From Tissierella_A sp964489715 (GTDB lineage: Bacteria; Bacillota; Clostridia; Tissierellales; Tissierellaceae): a stretch of DNA of 64,000 nt. Made by a program: the position numbers and the translations under genes. The stretch covers positions 1 through 64,000 of the forward strand of contig CAZBAK010000004.1 in assembly GCA_964489715.1 (NCBI GenBank), given 5' to 3'. Under the pieces are notes generated by a model. It saw nothing but the letters and a program-made list of their open reading frames with translations, made no database searches and was not told where the DNA came from. The first letter of the stretch is position 1; each line of letters starts with the position of its first letter. Below, piece by piece: positions 42,806 through 52,308 of the stretch.

Positions 42806-42815
42806 ATATTTAAAA

Positions 42816-44144
42816 TTATTTAATTTTTTCTATCATGGATTTAAACTCATCTTGTAGTATTTTATATGCTTCTTCCACATTGGCAGGTTCCAAGCTATTC
42901 CAAGATAATATCCCGCTTTCCCAACTCTCTGATATTTCTTCTATTTGTAAGTTCTTTGGTATCTCTAAAGCATCTTCATAAGATCTATAAACCAATCCTA
43001 TAAAATCTTTATCTCTATCTTCTAAATCTGAGTCTAAAAACTCATCTAGATTAGTATTTTCTAATATCTTACCTGTTCCCTTAAAGAATTCAACTGCATA
43101 TTGGGGATTTACTATTTCTTCTATCATAAGCTCTGCTATGGTCATCTTATTTTCATCTTCTTCTATTCTCTTATTTATAGCTAGAGCATCTCCATCTTTA
43201 TATTGAACTATATTATTACCCATAACCACTATACTTTCTAGGGGTAATATATCTAGATTTTCTTGACCTACAAGATCTTCCAATCTCTTTCTTTCAGTCA
43301 TCTTATTGACTAAAATAGATGTTCCTCCACCCTTCTCAAAGGATAAATCCATATAGTTTAAATATTTATCCTCATCAAATAATAAACTTTTCTCTTTCTT
43401 ACTATAGTACCAATAGTTGTAGATTGCATTAAAAATCTCTTGTTGATTGGCACTGAGTTCTGAAAAATCTTTAGTAAGATCAGAAGAATATTCTTCTGTT
43501 TCAGTTTTTCCTAAAAGATTAATATTTGCTCCATTCATAAAAGATACTCCATAATCAAATTTAAATAAAGCTATTAATATATCTTGATTACTTAACTCTG
43601 TAAATTCAATTCCACTTAGATAGTTTATAGAATTAGTTTCTGAATTATCAATGTTGGTAAAATTTAAAATTGTATTGATATTCATGGGAAAAACTAATTT
43701 CTCATCATAATTCTTATTTATATTTAAATTTTCTGCTATACTTCTAGCATTTAATTCTGCTAATATATTTTTTTCACTTAATAAATTTATTTTATTCCAT
43801 GGTAGAGTAAATAAATCTGCAGTATTTTCATCTGACAAATCACCCTTCTCTAAGGAATCTATATACTCATCTCTATCTTTTTTGATAAATATTATCTTAG
43901 CATCTGGCTGTTTTTTCTTTACTCTTTTAGCAGCATCCTTATAATAACTTTCCCACTCTTCTTCAATTTGAACTCTTACGATGTTTTCATCTTCCAAATT
44001 AGAATCTTCAGCTTCATTAGGTTCTTCCTTAATTTCCTCTTTCTGCTCATCCTCTACTTCTATCTTTTTATCCTTAGATGAACAAGCTGGAAGAACTCCT
44101 AAAATTAAGATTAATACAAGTAATATACCAATCCTTTTTTTCAT
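42816..44144 (-). CDS. Putative lipoprotein, solute-binding-protein-like
   Basis: A 442-aa secreted lipoprotein: signal peptide with lipobox VLPACSSK (Cys about 21), then a very acidic linker (about 27-55), then a mature domain. The stretch DLFTLPWNKINLLSEKNILAELN and the hinge-like pattern resemble extracellular solute-binding proteins of the sugar type (family 1), but the match is distant and no transporter genes are near. It follows malQ and glgP on the same strand with a 24-bp gap to glgP, so a role in glucan uptake or sensing is possible. Function otherwise unknown. Confidence 0.65.
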   Translation of the reverse strand: MKKRIGILLVLILILGVLPACSSKDKKIEVEDEQKEEIKEEPNEAEDSNLEDENIVRVQIEEEWESYYKDAAKRVKKKQPDAKIIFIKKDRDEYIDSLEKGDLSDENTADLFTLPWNKINLLSEKNILAELNARSIAENLNINKNYDEKLVFPMNINTILNFTNIDNSETNSINYLSGIEFTELSNQDILIALFKFDYGVSFMNGANINLLGKTETEEYSSDLTKDFSELSANQQEIFNAIYNYWYYSKKEKSLLFDEDKYLNYMDLSFEKGGGTSILVNKMTERKRLEDLVGQENLDILPLESIVVMGNNIVQYKDGDALAINKRIEEDENKMTIAELMIEEIVNPQYAVEFFKGTGKILENTNLDEFLDSDLEDRDKDFIGLVYRSYEDALEIPKNLQIEEISESWESGILSWNSLEPANVEEAYKILQDEFKSMIEKIK

Positions 44145-44168
44145 TTTACCACCTCTTATTTATCATAT

Positions 44169-46541
44169 TTATTTTTTCTTTTTTATATGCCAGATTTCTT
44201 TAACATAATCTTCTATTGTCCTATCACTAGTAAATTTACCTGCATTTACTATATTCATCCAACATTTCTTCGCCCAAGATAAGCTATCCTTATAAGCATG
44301 GTTTGCCTTGGCTTGCGCATCTCTATAACTTGCAAAATCCTTCATTATATAATATTCATCTGGCTTATTGTGAATATCCTTATTTAATATGGAATCATAA
44401 AGTTCCCTATAAATTCCTGTTCCAGCATCATCAAATGTCCCATCTATAAGAGTATCCATTACTCTCTTTAAACCAGGAGTATTTTCATAATAATATACTG
44501 GATCATATTTTCCTTCAATATCTTTTATATCTTCGACTGTCATTCCAAATACAAAATTATTTTCTACTCCTGCTTCTTCAACTATTTCAACATTTGCACC
44601 GTCGTAAGTACCAATGGTTGGAGCACCATTTAACATAAATTTCATATTTCCTGTTCCAGAAGCTTCTTTACCTGCAGTAGATATTTGTTCTGATAAATCA
44701 GCCGCTGGAAATAGCTTCTCACCATAACTTACTCTATAATTTGTTGCAAATACCACTTTTATTTTTCCATTTACACTTGGGTCATTATTTATAAGTGTTT
44801 TTATATCATTTATAAATTTTATCACAGCTTTTGCTCTAAAGTAACCTGGAGCTGCTTTTCCTCCAAAGATAAATGTTTGAGGTTTTCTATCCATATCTGG
44901 ATTTTCTTTTATTCTATAGTATAAGTCTAGTACATGAAGTGCGTTTAAAAATTGCCTTTTATATTCATGGAATCTTTTTATTTGAATATCAAATATAGAT
45001 TCAGGATTTATTTCTATAGCTTCATGTTCTTTTATATACTCTGATAACTGTATTTTCTTCAAATGTTTTATGTTCAAGAATTTATTCAGAACTAATTGAT
45101 CATCCTTATATTTTTCTAAAGCCTTTATTTGCTTTAAATCTGTTATCCAGTCTTGTGATCCTAAAAGTTCAGTTATGAGATTTGAAAGCTCAGGATTTGA
45201 TAGTAAAAGCCATCTTCTTTGGGTTATTCCATTGGTTTTATTATTGAATTTCTCTGGATAAATTTGATACCAATTACTTAATTGAGTATCTTTTAATATA
45301 TCTGTATGTAGTCTTGCTACACCATTTACTGAGTAACTACCATATATGGATAGATAGGCCATTCTTATTTTATTATAAGAAGTTATTATCTCGTATTGAT
45401 CTATGTCTTTAGAAGATATACCTTTATCTATTAGCTCTTCCTTTAATTTAATGTTTATTTTTTCTATTATTTTATAGATATTAGGTAGTAGCTCCTTATA
45501 TAAATCTACTGACCATTCTTCTAAAGCTTCAGATAAAATAGTATGGTTTGTATAGGAAAATGTTTCTGTAACTATCCCCCATGCCTTATCCCATTCTAAG
45601 GATTCTTCCACTGTTAATATTCTCATAAGTTCAGGAATTGCAACTGCTGGATGTGTATCATTTAATTGTATAGCATGAAGTTTACTAAAATCATCCATTG
45701 TCTTGTATTCCTTTTTATATTTTCTCACTAGATCTTGTAGAGATGCTGATACAAAGAAATATTGCTGTCTAAGTCTTAGTTTTTTACCTTCTATGCCCAT
45801 GTCATTTGGATATAGTACTTTGGCTATGTTTTCTGCATCATTTTTTTGCTTTACTGATTCGTCATATTGATAGTTATTAAATTTCTCAAAATCTAGTGAA
45901 ACTAAAGGCTCTGATTGCCATAATCTTAAAGTATTTACAGTGTTTCCACCATATCCTATTATAGGAGTATCATAGGGAACTGCAAGCACACTCTGATCAG
46001 CAAAATTTATAGTAATAGCTTCATCTATATTCTTTATAGACCAAGGATCTCCATGCTTTAACCAGTCATCTGCATTTTCAACTTGAAATCCATCTTCTAT
46101 TCTTTGTTTAAATAGTCCATATTGATATCTTAAGCCATATCCATACAGGGGATAGTCTAAGGTAGCTGCAGAGTCTAAGAAGCAAGCTGCAAGCCTTCCT
46201 AAACCACCATTACCAAGAGCTGCATCATTTTCTGCTTCTTCTATCTCATTATAATCTATATCCAACTCTTTTAGCAGATGTAAGATATTAGATTTATAAG
46301 AAAGATTTGTCAAATTGTTGCCAAGAGCTCTTCCCATTAAGTATTCAGCACTTAAATAGTAAGCCTTCTTTTCTCCCTTAAATTTCTCATCTGTTTTGCT
46401 CCAAGTAGGAACTACACATGACATTATAGCTTTTGAAAGTACATAATATTTTTCATTTGAATTACACTGCTTCAATGTTTTTGCAAAATTAATTAATGCT
46501 TCTGTTTCCATTACTTTTTTTATATTATCAATATTTATCAT
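44169..46541 (-). CDS. glgP: Glycogen/maltodextrin phosphorylase
   Basis: PLP enzyme that releases glucose 1-phosphate from alpha-1,4-glucans. Family signatures are AALGNGGLGRLAACFLDS, QLNDTHPAVAIPELMRIL, QIKRFHEYKRQ and the PLP-lysine region EASGTGNMKFMLNGA. At about 790 aa it has the normal length. A TTG at 46553 opens a longer frame, but the GGAGGT lies directly behind it and fits the ATG at 46541, three bases beyond the malQ stop. No glycogen synthesis genes (glgABCD) are in the window. Confidence 0.96.
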   Translation of the reverse strand: MINIDNIKKVMETEALINFAKTLKQCNSNEKYYVLSKAIMSCVVPTWSKTDEKFKGEKKAYYLSAEYLMGRALGNNLTNLSYKSNILHLLKELDIDYNEIEEAENDAALGNGGLGRLAACFLDSAATLDYPLYGYGLRYQYGLFKQRIEDGFQVENADDWLKHGDPWSIKNIDEAITINFADQSVLAVPYDTPIIGYGGNTVNTLRLWQSEPLVSLDFEKFNNYQYDESVKQKNDAENIAKVLYPNDMGIEGKKLRLRQQYFFVSASLQDLVRKYKKEYKTMDDFSKLHAIQLNDTHPAVAIPELMRILTVEESLEWDKAWGIVTETFSYTNHTILSEALEEWSVDLYKELLPNIYKIIEKINIKLKEELIDKGISSKDIDQYEIITSYNKIRMAYLSIYGSYSVNGVARLHTDILKDTQLSNWYQIYPEKFNNKTNGITQRRWLLLSNPELSNLITELLGSQDWITDLKQIKALEKYKDDQLVLNKFLNIKHLKKIQLSEYIKEHEAIEINPESIFDIQIKRFHEYKRQFLNALHVLDLYYRIKENPDMDRKPQTFIFGGKAAPGYFRAKAVIKFINDIKTLINNDPSVNGKIKVVFATNYRVSYGEKLFPAADLSEQISTAGKEASGTGNMKFMLNGAPTIGTYDGANVEIVEEAGVENNFVFGMTVEDIKDIEGKYDPVYYYENTPGLKRVMDTLIDGTFDDAGTGIYRELYDSILNKDIHNKPDEYYIMKDFASYRDAQAKANHAYKDSLSWAKKCWMNIVNAGKFTSDRTIEDYVKEIWHIKKKK

Positions 46542-46543
46542 AA

Positions 46544-48022
46544 TTACCTCCAATAGATTTTTGTTAATTCCCTGATTTTAAGGGCCAATTCTTCTGTCAA
46601 ACTATCTTTAGTCAATCTCCAAGTCCAATTTTCTCCTATAGTAGAAGGTGTGTTCATCCTTGAAGTATTATCAAGTCCTAAAAAGTCTTGCATAGGTGCT
46701 AGGGCTAAGTTTGCTGTAGAAGCCCAGGCTCCTCTTATAATACCCCAATTAAATCCTTCATCCAAATTTAATTTAAAATATTTCATAGCATATAATATGT
46801 TTTCCTGAGATGCATTATTAAACCAGCCCATAGTTGTTAAATTATCATGGGTAGCAGTATATGCTACCATATTTTTATTAAATCTATGAGGCATATGATC
46901 ACTTTCATTTAGATCATCTAATCCAAATTGAAGTACTTTCATATTGGGAAAGCCTGTATCCTTAACTAACTTTTCTACATCATCTGTCATATAGCCCAAG
47001 TCTTCTACTATTATATCTAGGTCACCTAGTTCTTCTTTTATTTTTTTAAAAAGTTTCATACCTGGCCCCTTTGTCCATTTACCTTCTATAGCATTTCCTT
47101 TTCCATATTCTACCTCCCAAAAAGATTCAAAACCTCTAAAATGATCAATCCTAAGAGTATCAAAAATATTAAAGCTATAGGCGATCCTACTTGTCCACCA
47201 TTTATAATTCTCTCTTTCCATCTCATCCCAATTATAAATTGGATTTCCCCAAAGCTGACCTTGAGATGTAAAATCATCGGGAGGAACTCCAGCTATATTT
47301 ATAGGTATAAAATTTTCATCTAGTTTATAGAGATAAGGCTTGCTCCAAACATCTGCACTATCTATAGAAACATAAATAGGTAGATCTCCTATTATCTTTA
47401 TTCCCCTACTATTGGCATAGGATTTTAACTTCTTCCATTGTTTAAAAAAGAAATATTGAGTAAATATCCAAAAGAAAATTTCATCTCGATTTTCTCTTTC
47501 AAAATTTAATACTTTTGGAGAGTTATATATTTGGTACTCTCTATCCCACTGGGACCAAGAGATATTCTTATTTGCACTCTTTATAGACATAAAGAGTGCA
47601 AAATCTCTAAGCCAGATATAATTTTCTTTATAAAAAGCTTCTAATTCCTCATATATAGTATCTTTAGCAGCTTTATATACTTGCCTTAGAAGTTTCATCT
47701 TATTTTTAAAGAGAGCTTCATAATCAACTTTTTTAGGATTATTACCAAAAGAAAGCTTATTTAAGTCTATTCCATCTATGTAACCACACCTAATAAATTC
47801 CTTTAAATCTATAAAATAAGGGTTGCCTGCAAAAGCTGAAAAAGATTGGTAGGGGGAATCACCTATAGATGTAATACCTAGGGGTAATATCTGCCAATTT
47901 TTTTGATTAGCTTTAGATAGGAAGTCAACAAAATTATATGCTCCTTCTCCAAAATCTCCAATACCAAAATCTCCAGCTAAAGAAGAAATGTGTAGTAGTA
48001 TTCCACTAGATCTATCTTTCAT
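46544..48022 (-). CDS. malQ: 4-alpha-glucanotransferase MalQ
   Basis: Amylomaltase of glycoside hydrolase family 77 that rebuilds short maltodextrins so that phosphorylase can act. Catalytic residues: the nucleophile Asp in LRIDHFRGFESFWEV, the acid/base Glu in IVEDLGYMT, and the Asp in TATHDNLTTMGWF. The N-terminus RSSGILLHISSLAGDFGIGDFG (in parts) is typical. The length is 492 aa. It is followed immediately by glgP and preceded by citC with a 29-bp gap and no terminator. Confidence 0.96.
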   Translation of the reverse strand: MKDRSSGILLHISSLAGDFGIGDFGEGAYNFVDFLSKANQKNWQILPLGITSIGDSPYQSFSAFAGNPYFIDLKEFIRCGYIDGIDLNKLSFGNNPKKVDYEALFKNKMKLLRQVYKAAKDTIYEELEAFYKENYIWLRDFALFMSIKSANKNISWSQWDREYQIYNSPKVLNFERENRDEIFFWIFTQYFFFKQWKKLKSYANSRGIKIIGDLPIYVSIDSADVWSKPYLYKLDENFIPINIAGVPPDDFTSQGQLWGNPIYNWDEMERENYKWWTSRIAYSFNIFDTLRIDHFRGFESFWEVEYGKGNAIEGKWTKGPGMKLFKKIKEELGDLDIIVEDLGYMTDDVEKLVKDTGFPNMKVLQFGLDDLNESDHMPHRFNKNMVAYTATHDNLTTMGWFNNASQENILYAMKYFKLNLDEGFNWGIIRGAWASTANLALAPMQDFLGLDNTSRMNTPSTIGENWTWRLTKDSLTEELALKIRELTKIYWR

Positions 48023-48051
48023 AATGTTCCTCCTTTTGACAATTATATATT

Positions 48052-49068
48052 TTATTTTCTCATTCTCTCTAATGTCTTTTTCCCTTTTTCTGCTTCTAAG
48101 AAATTTATTGTAGCCTGAGGTAAATATTTGTATGCTTGGATTTCTTTAGCTTCTTTTAGTAATTTTCTGACTTTAGAAGCACTTACAATATTACCGTCTA
48201 TTTCTTTTCTGTCTAAAATTTCCAAAGCTATATTGTGTTTATCAAATATCTCTTTTATATTTTTATTATAAATTTCTGTCACTCTATCAAAGGGCTCTGA
48301 ACCTAAAAATCTTATATCTATTTCTAGATCTTTAGCTATTTTTTCTGCAAAAATTCCTGCATCAAGTTTTGTATATGTATCTAAATTATCATCCTTTTTC
48401 TTTAAGAAATAAGTTGGAAAAGTAGCCCTTGATATTATATATGGTCCTGATCCTATAATATCAATTCTTTTTTCTTTAGCTAATTCCTCTCTTAAAATAC
48501 TCCATCTATCAGCAAATTTAAATTCCGACTTATCTTCTTCTACTAGGAATATAATTAAATTATCAACTTCTTCCATGGCACTCTCTATTAAGTATTTATG
48601 GCCTAGAGTCATGGGATTACAGTTCATAACTATAGCCCCTCTTTTCCCATTTTTCGGACTTAGACTTTTCTTTGTTTTTTCAATCCATTTACTATAATTA
48701 TAAAATCCACCTTCTAGCAATGCTACTCTATCTGTATTATACACTATATTGAGTCCAAGTGATTGAAAGATTTCCTTGTTTTCAGGAAGAGTAAACACAA
48801 AATAGGAGCTATGACCACTTTCTAATATATAAGTTAGCAAAGAATTATAAATAATAGATATTGTTCCTTCTCCCTTGTACTCAGGAGATGTAAAAAAATA
48901 TTTTAAAACATTTCCATCCACTGATCCAGTAGATATAATATTGCCTTCTTTCCTTACAACAAATGTCTTATCAGGGAAATCATAAGCTACTTCAAAGTTT
49001 TTCAAAAAATTTCTTATATCTTCTAGGTCCATCTTATTATTTTTATTTATTTCATCACTAAAAAACAT
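48052..49068 (-). CDS. citC: Citrate/citramalate lyase ligase CitC
   Basis: Activates the lyase acyl carrier protein by acetylating its thiol prosthetic group with acetate and ATP. An N-terminal GNAT-like domain (VRKEGNIISTGSV ... FTSPEYKGEGTISIIYNSL) is followed by a nucleotidyltransferase domain with the MNCNPMTLGHKYLIE motif and a C-terminal SASKVRKLL motif. In the operon context it most likely serves citramalate lyase. A longer frame opens at 49116, but AGGAGGG at 49074-49080 fits the ATG at 49068, giving 338 aa. A strong hairpin lies between it and citF. Confidence 0.92.
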   Translation of the reverse strand: MFFSDEINKNNKMDLEDIRNFLKNFEVAYDFPDKTFVVRKEGNIISTGSVDGNVLKYFFTSPEYKGEGTISIIYNSLLTYILESGHSSYFVFTLPENKEIFQSLGLNIVYNTDRVALLEGGFYNYSKWIEKTKKSLSPKNGKRGAIVMNCNPMTLGHKYLIESAMEEVDNLIIFLVEEDKSEFKFADRWSILREELAKEKRIDIIGSGPYIISRATFPTYFLKKKDDNLDTYTKLDAGIFAEKIAKDLEIDIRFLGSEPFDRVTEIYNKNIKEIFDKHNIALEILDRKEIDGNIVSASKVRKLLKEAKEIQAYKYLPQATINFLEAEKGKKTLERMRK

Positions 49069-49095
49069 CCTTTCCCTCCTTAAACTGATTACAAG

Positions 49096-49124
49096 ATAGG
49101 GAGCTGCTCTTAGCAACTCCCTAT
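49096..49124 (-). terminator. Hairpin between citF and citC
   Basis: Stem 49096-49108 with 49112-49124, one mismatch, 3-nt loop; GC-rich for this genome. It is not followed by T residues on the minus strand, so attenuation or mRNA processing is more likely than plain termination. Confidence 0.5.
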
Positions 49125-49150
49125 AGTACTATTACCCTATTTATTTTTTT

Positions 49151-50629
49151 CTAATTTTTAGTTTCATATATATAATCCAATATTTTACCGTCTCTATATT
49201 CTGATATTCCTATTATTCTTTCACCTTTTTTAATAGCTTCAGCTTTACCCATTATTTTTTCTGCATATGCTTTTAGACTGTCTATATCTACTATATCTAT
49301 ATTAGATTCCTTAAAAGTTTTTATCAGATCTTCTCTCAAGGGATTGACGGCTATACCTCTTTCTGTAACAAGTATATCTACTGTATTCCCAGGTGTGGTT
49401 ACAACATCTACACGATCTCTTATAAAAGGTATTCTAGAGGATAGGAGTTTTGAAACTATTATAGAAACCTTACTAGCAGCTGCAGTATCTTGATGTCCTC
49501 CTGAGCCACCCATAAGCACTCCATCTGAACCTGTTGTTACATTTACATTAAAATTTCTATCTATTTCTGTAGCCCCAAGTATTACTAAATCCAGATTATC
49601 CACTACAGATGCAAGCTCAGGATTAGCATATAGAGATGCACTCATTCTCAAGTGATTAGGGTTCCTCTTTAGTGATTCAATAGCTTCAAGATCAAAACAT
49701 TGAACGTCAAATAGACTAGAAAATAGCCCCATTTCTAACATCTCTGCCAAATATCCTGTTATACCACCAGATGCAAAACTTCCCCTTATATTATTCTCTA
49801 TCATATAATCTTTTAAATAGTCAGTAACTGCCAGTGATATGCCTCCTGCTCCACTTTGAAAACTCATGCCATTTTTTAAAAGACCTGTAGCTTTCATAAC
49901 CTCTAAGGTATCTTTCGCTATTTTTAGTCCTATAGGATCCTTTGTAACTCTTGTAGTACCTGATACTATACCAGATTTAAAGCCTATAGAGTCTATCTCT
50001 AGCACATAGTCTACATAGTCTTGACTTATATCTGCTGGATAATTAGGGTATTCTACTAAAGAATCAGTTATTGCTATTACTTTTTTAGCTTTTTGGCTAT
50101 CTGCTATAGCATATCCTAGGCTACCACATGAATTTTCTCCATTTACTCCAGATATATTCCCCATAAGATCAGAACTTGGAGAAGCTATAAAGCTTGCATC
50201 TATTAAGATTTCTTCATTTATTATACTTCTAGCACGTCCTCCATGAGATTGCATTATTATATTTCCCTTTAATTTACCCCTGCTTATAGCCTTGGCTAAA
50301 TCTCCTGTAATATATGAAGTCACTATATTTTTTATAGTGGAATCTTCAATTAAAGGAATTAATTCTTCATGAACTGGAAAAAGTGAACTTGCAACTAGAG
50401 TTAAATCTTTCACTCCTCTTTTTTGAAGAGCTTTCATTATTTTATTTAAAACTCTGTCCCCATTTCTTAAATGATGGTGGAAAGATACTACTGCACCATC
50501 TTTTAAGCTTAATATATTTAAAAGATCTTCTAGATCTTTAACTTTTTTTTCTTTTTTAGGAGCCTTGGAAGGAAATTCTGATTGTTTTAAAACTTTTAGT
50601 GACTTTAAATCTTTATTTAAGTAATTCAT
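49151..50629 (-). CDS. citF: Citrate/citramalate lyase alpha subunit CitF
   Basis: CoA-transferase-fold subunit that exchanges the acetyl group on the acyl carrier protein with the substrate. Motifs: DGAVVSFHHHLRNGDRVLN near the N-terminus, GRARSIINEEILIDASFIASPSSDLMGN (in parts), and GSGGHQDTAAASK. Beside glutamate mutase and methylaspartase it is probably the alpha subunit of citramalate lyase. Two adjacent ATG codons occur; the ATG at 50629 has 5 bp spacing to AGGAGG. It overlaps the end of citE by 17 bp. The length is 492 aa. Confidence 0.94.
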   Translation of the reverse strand: MNYLNKDLKSLKVLKQSEFPSKAPKKEKKVKDLEDLLNILSLKDGAVVSFHHHLRNGDRVLNKIMKALQKRGVKDLTLVASSLFPVHEELIPLIEDSTIKNIVTSYITGDLAKAISRGKLKGNIIMQSHGGRARSIINEEILIDASFIASPSSDLMGNISGVNGENSCGSLGYAIADSQKAKKVIAITDSLVEYPNYPADISQDYVDYVLEIDSIGFKSGIVSGTTRVTKDPIGLKIAKDTLEVMKATGLLKNGMSFQSGAGGISLAVTDYLKDYMIENNIRGSFASGGITGYLAEMLEMGLFSSLFDVQCFDLEAIESLKRNPNHLRMSASLYANPELASVVDNLDLVILGATEIDRNFNVNVTTGSDGVLMGGSGGHQDTAAASKVSIIVSKLLSSRIPFIRDRVDVVTTPGNTVDILVTERGIAVNPLREDLIKTFKESNIDIVDIDSLKAYAEKIMGKAEAIKKGERIIGISEYRDGKILDYIYETKN

Positions 50630-51473
50630 CATATTCCTCCTTGTATTCTCCACTCAATTTTAAGGTGTTCAATGCTCTTAAGATAATAGGCTTATCTATC
50701 ATCTTACCTTCTATTGAAAAAGCTCCTAGACCTTTTTCATTTGCAGCCCTTACTCCCTCTATTACCCTATGTGAATAATTTATTTCTTCTTTAGATGGAG
50801 TAAATAATTGGTTTACATATTCAACATGCCTTGGACTTATGACAGCTTTACCTGTCATACCTAGGTCTTTAGCTAGGAGTATATCTTCTTTTAAGCCTTC
50901 AATATCATCAGTATCTGTAAAGGGCGTATCTATAGCTTGTACTCCCATAGACTTTGCAGCTGAAATGATTCTAGCTCTTGCATAATCTATCTCTCTAGAA
51001 GTTTTTGTTCTTTTAGCTCCAAGATCTAGAGTAAGATCTTCCGCCCCTAAAAACAGACCTGATATCCTATTGGAATTTTGTAGTATTTCAAAAGTACTTT
51101 CAATACCCATAGCGCTTTCAACCAAGGCTATAATTTCAAAATCTAATTTATTGTCTTCTAAGAATCCATCTAATTCTACAACAGACTCTATTCCAGCTTT
51201 TGGAAGTAAAATGCCCTTTATATTAGTATCTTTTAGACTGTTTAAATCCTTATAAAAATAAGGACTATCTAGGGGATTAATCCTAATAAATATATCTGTT
51301 TTAGTTTTAAAAAAACTTAAATATTCCTTAACCAATATTCTAGCTGCATCTTTTTCATTTAAGGCTACTGCATCTTCTAAATCTATAAAAAGAGCATCTG
51401 CTCCAAGTATATCTGAGTTTTGTAGCATGCCTGGATTATTTCCAGGTATAAATAGAAGACTTCTATAGTTCAT
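50613..51473 (-). CDS. citE: Citrate/citramalate lyase beta subunit CitE
   Basis: HpcH/HpaI-like aldolase subunit that cleaves the acyl-carrier-bound substrate to acetyl-carrier and oxaloacetate (citrate) or pyruvate (citramalate). Seen: RSLLFIPGNNPGMLQ, ALFIDLEDAVALNEK, the catalytic Glu of ALVESAMGIEST and LFLGAEDLTLDLGAKRT. ATG at 51473 is chosen; a GTG at 51485 opens a longer frame but lies on the ribosome binding site. It overlaps citD by 11 bp. The length is 286 aa. Confidence 0.95.
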   Translation of the reverse strand: MNYRSLLFIPGNNPGMLQNSDILGADALFIDLEDAVALNEKDAARILVKEYLSFFKTKTDIFIRINPLDSPYFYKDLNSLKDTNIKGILLPKAGIESVVELDGFLEDNKLDFEIIALVESAMGIESTFEILQNSNRISGLFLGAEDLTLDLGAKRTKTSREIDYARARIISAAKSMGVQAIDTPFTDTDDIEGLKEDILLAKDLGMTGKAVISPRHVEYVNQLFTPSKEEINYSHRVIEGVRAANEKGLGAFSIEGKMIDKPIILRALNTLKLSGEYKEEYDELLK

Positions 51474-51753
51474 CTTTTTCACCACTTCCTCTATTAATAG
51501 CAGCTTTAACCCTGGCTATTATAGTAAAATCTAGAGCTCCCCTATCCTTAGCTATTACTTTTGCACTTCTAACCCCTTCATCCTCAAGTGTTTTATAGAT
51601 TAATTGTCTTATTTTTTCTCCATATTGTTTTTCTACAACTGATTCTAAATCTATATCTATAGAGCCTTCTCCTTCTGAGAGCATAATTAAAATATCATTT
51701 GATTCAACTGTTCCAGCTGTAACCATTTTTTTTATTTTTATTTGTTTGTCCAT
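51463..51753 (-). CDS. citD: Citrate/citramalate lyase acyl carrier protein CitD
   Basis: Gamma subunit carrying the phosphoribosyl-dephospho-CoA prosthetic group. The attachment region AGTVESNDILI holds the serine (S18); the rest shows the RGALDFTIIARVKAAINR ending typical of CitD. The length of 96 aa is normal. It overlaps the end of the hydratase beta subunit by 16 bp. The genes for making and attaching the prosthetic group (citG, citX) are not in the window. Confidence 0.95.
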   Translation of the reverse strand: MDKQIKIKKMVTAGTVESNDILIMLSEGEGSIDIDLESVVEKQYGEKIRQLIYKTLEDEGVRSAKVIAKDRGALDFTIIARVKAAINRGSGEKDEL

Positions 51754-52298
51754 TCTAAATATTCCTTTCTTCCCTGGAGGTAAAGATCATTTCCCTTTAA
51801 ATCATTTATAACTGTAACTGGGAATTCTTCTACATATAATTTTCTTATAGCTTCAGCACCTAGATCTTCATAAGCTATAACTTCTGCAGATTTTATACAT
51901 TTTTTAATTAAGGCTGCAGCCCCACCAATAGCAGCAAAATATGTGGCTCCATTTTCCACAATTTTTTTCTTTACCTCTTCACTTCTTTTACCTTTTCCTA
52001 TCATCCCCTTAAGCCCCGCTTGTAAAAGCTGTGGAGTATATGAATCCATTCTATAACTTGTGGTTGGTCCAGCTGAACCTATAGCTTCTCCATCTTTGGC
52101 AGGTGTAGGTCCTACATAGTATATAACTGCTCCTTTAGGATCAAATGGTAGCTCTTTTCCTTCTTCTAGCAGTTGAACAAGCCTAGCATGGGCTGCATCT
52201 CTTGCTGTATAAATATAACCACTTATATATACATCATCGCCTGCTTTTAAATCTTTCAAATCATCTTCTTTTAAAGGTGTTTCAAGTATTTTTTTCAT
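51738..52298 (-). CDS. Class I Fe-S hydratase beta subunit (mesaconase/fumarase)
   Basis: C-terminal (swivel) half of a two-subunit oxygen-sensitive hydro-lyase: YTARDAAHARLVQLLEEG, YYVGPTPAKDGEAIGSAGPTTSYRMD (in parts), and AAIGGAAALIKKCIKSAEV. By family it is the fumarase beta subunit. Its place between methylaspartase and citDEF makes it the likely mesaconase, hydrating mesaconate to (S)-citramalate, though activity on fumarate may coexist. The length is 186 aa. Confidence 0.9.
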   Translation of the reverse strand: MKKILETPLKEDDLKDLKAGDDVYISGYIYTARDAAHARLVQLLEEGKELPFDPKGAVIYYVGPTPAKDGEAIGSAGPTTSYRMDSYTPQLLQAGLKGMIGKGKRSEEVKKKIVENGATYFAAIGGAAALIKKCIKSAEVIAYEDLGAEAIRKLYVEEFPVTVINDLKGNDLYLQGRKEYLEWTNK

Positions 52299-52308
52299 CT
52301 TTCCCCTC

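Noticed and set aside
49151..51753. Citrate fermentation operon
   Set aside because: No citrate carrier or oxaloacetate decarboxylase genes accompany it, while all methylaspartate-pathway genes do.
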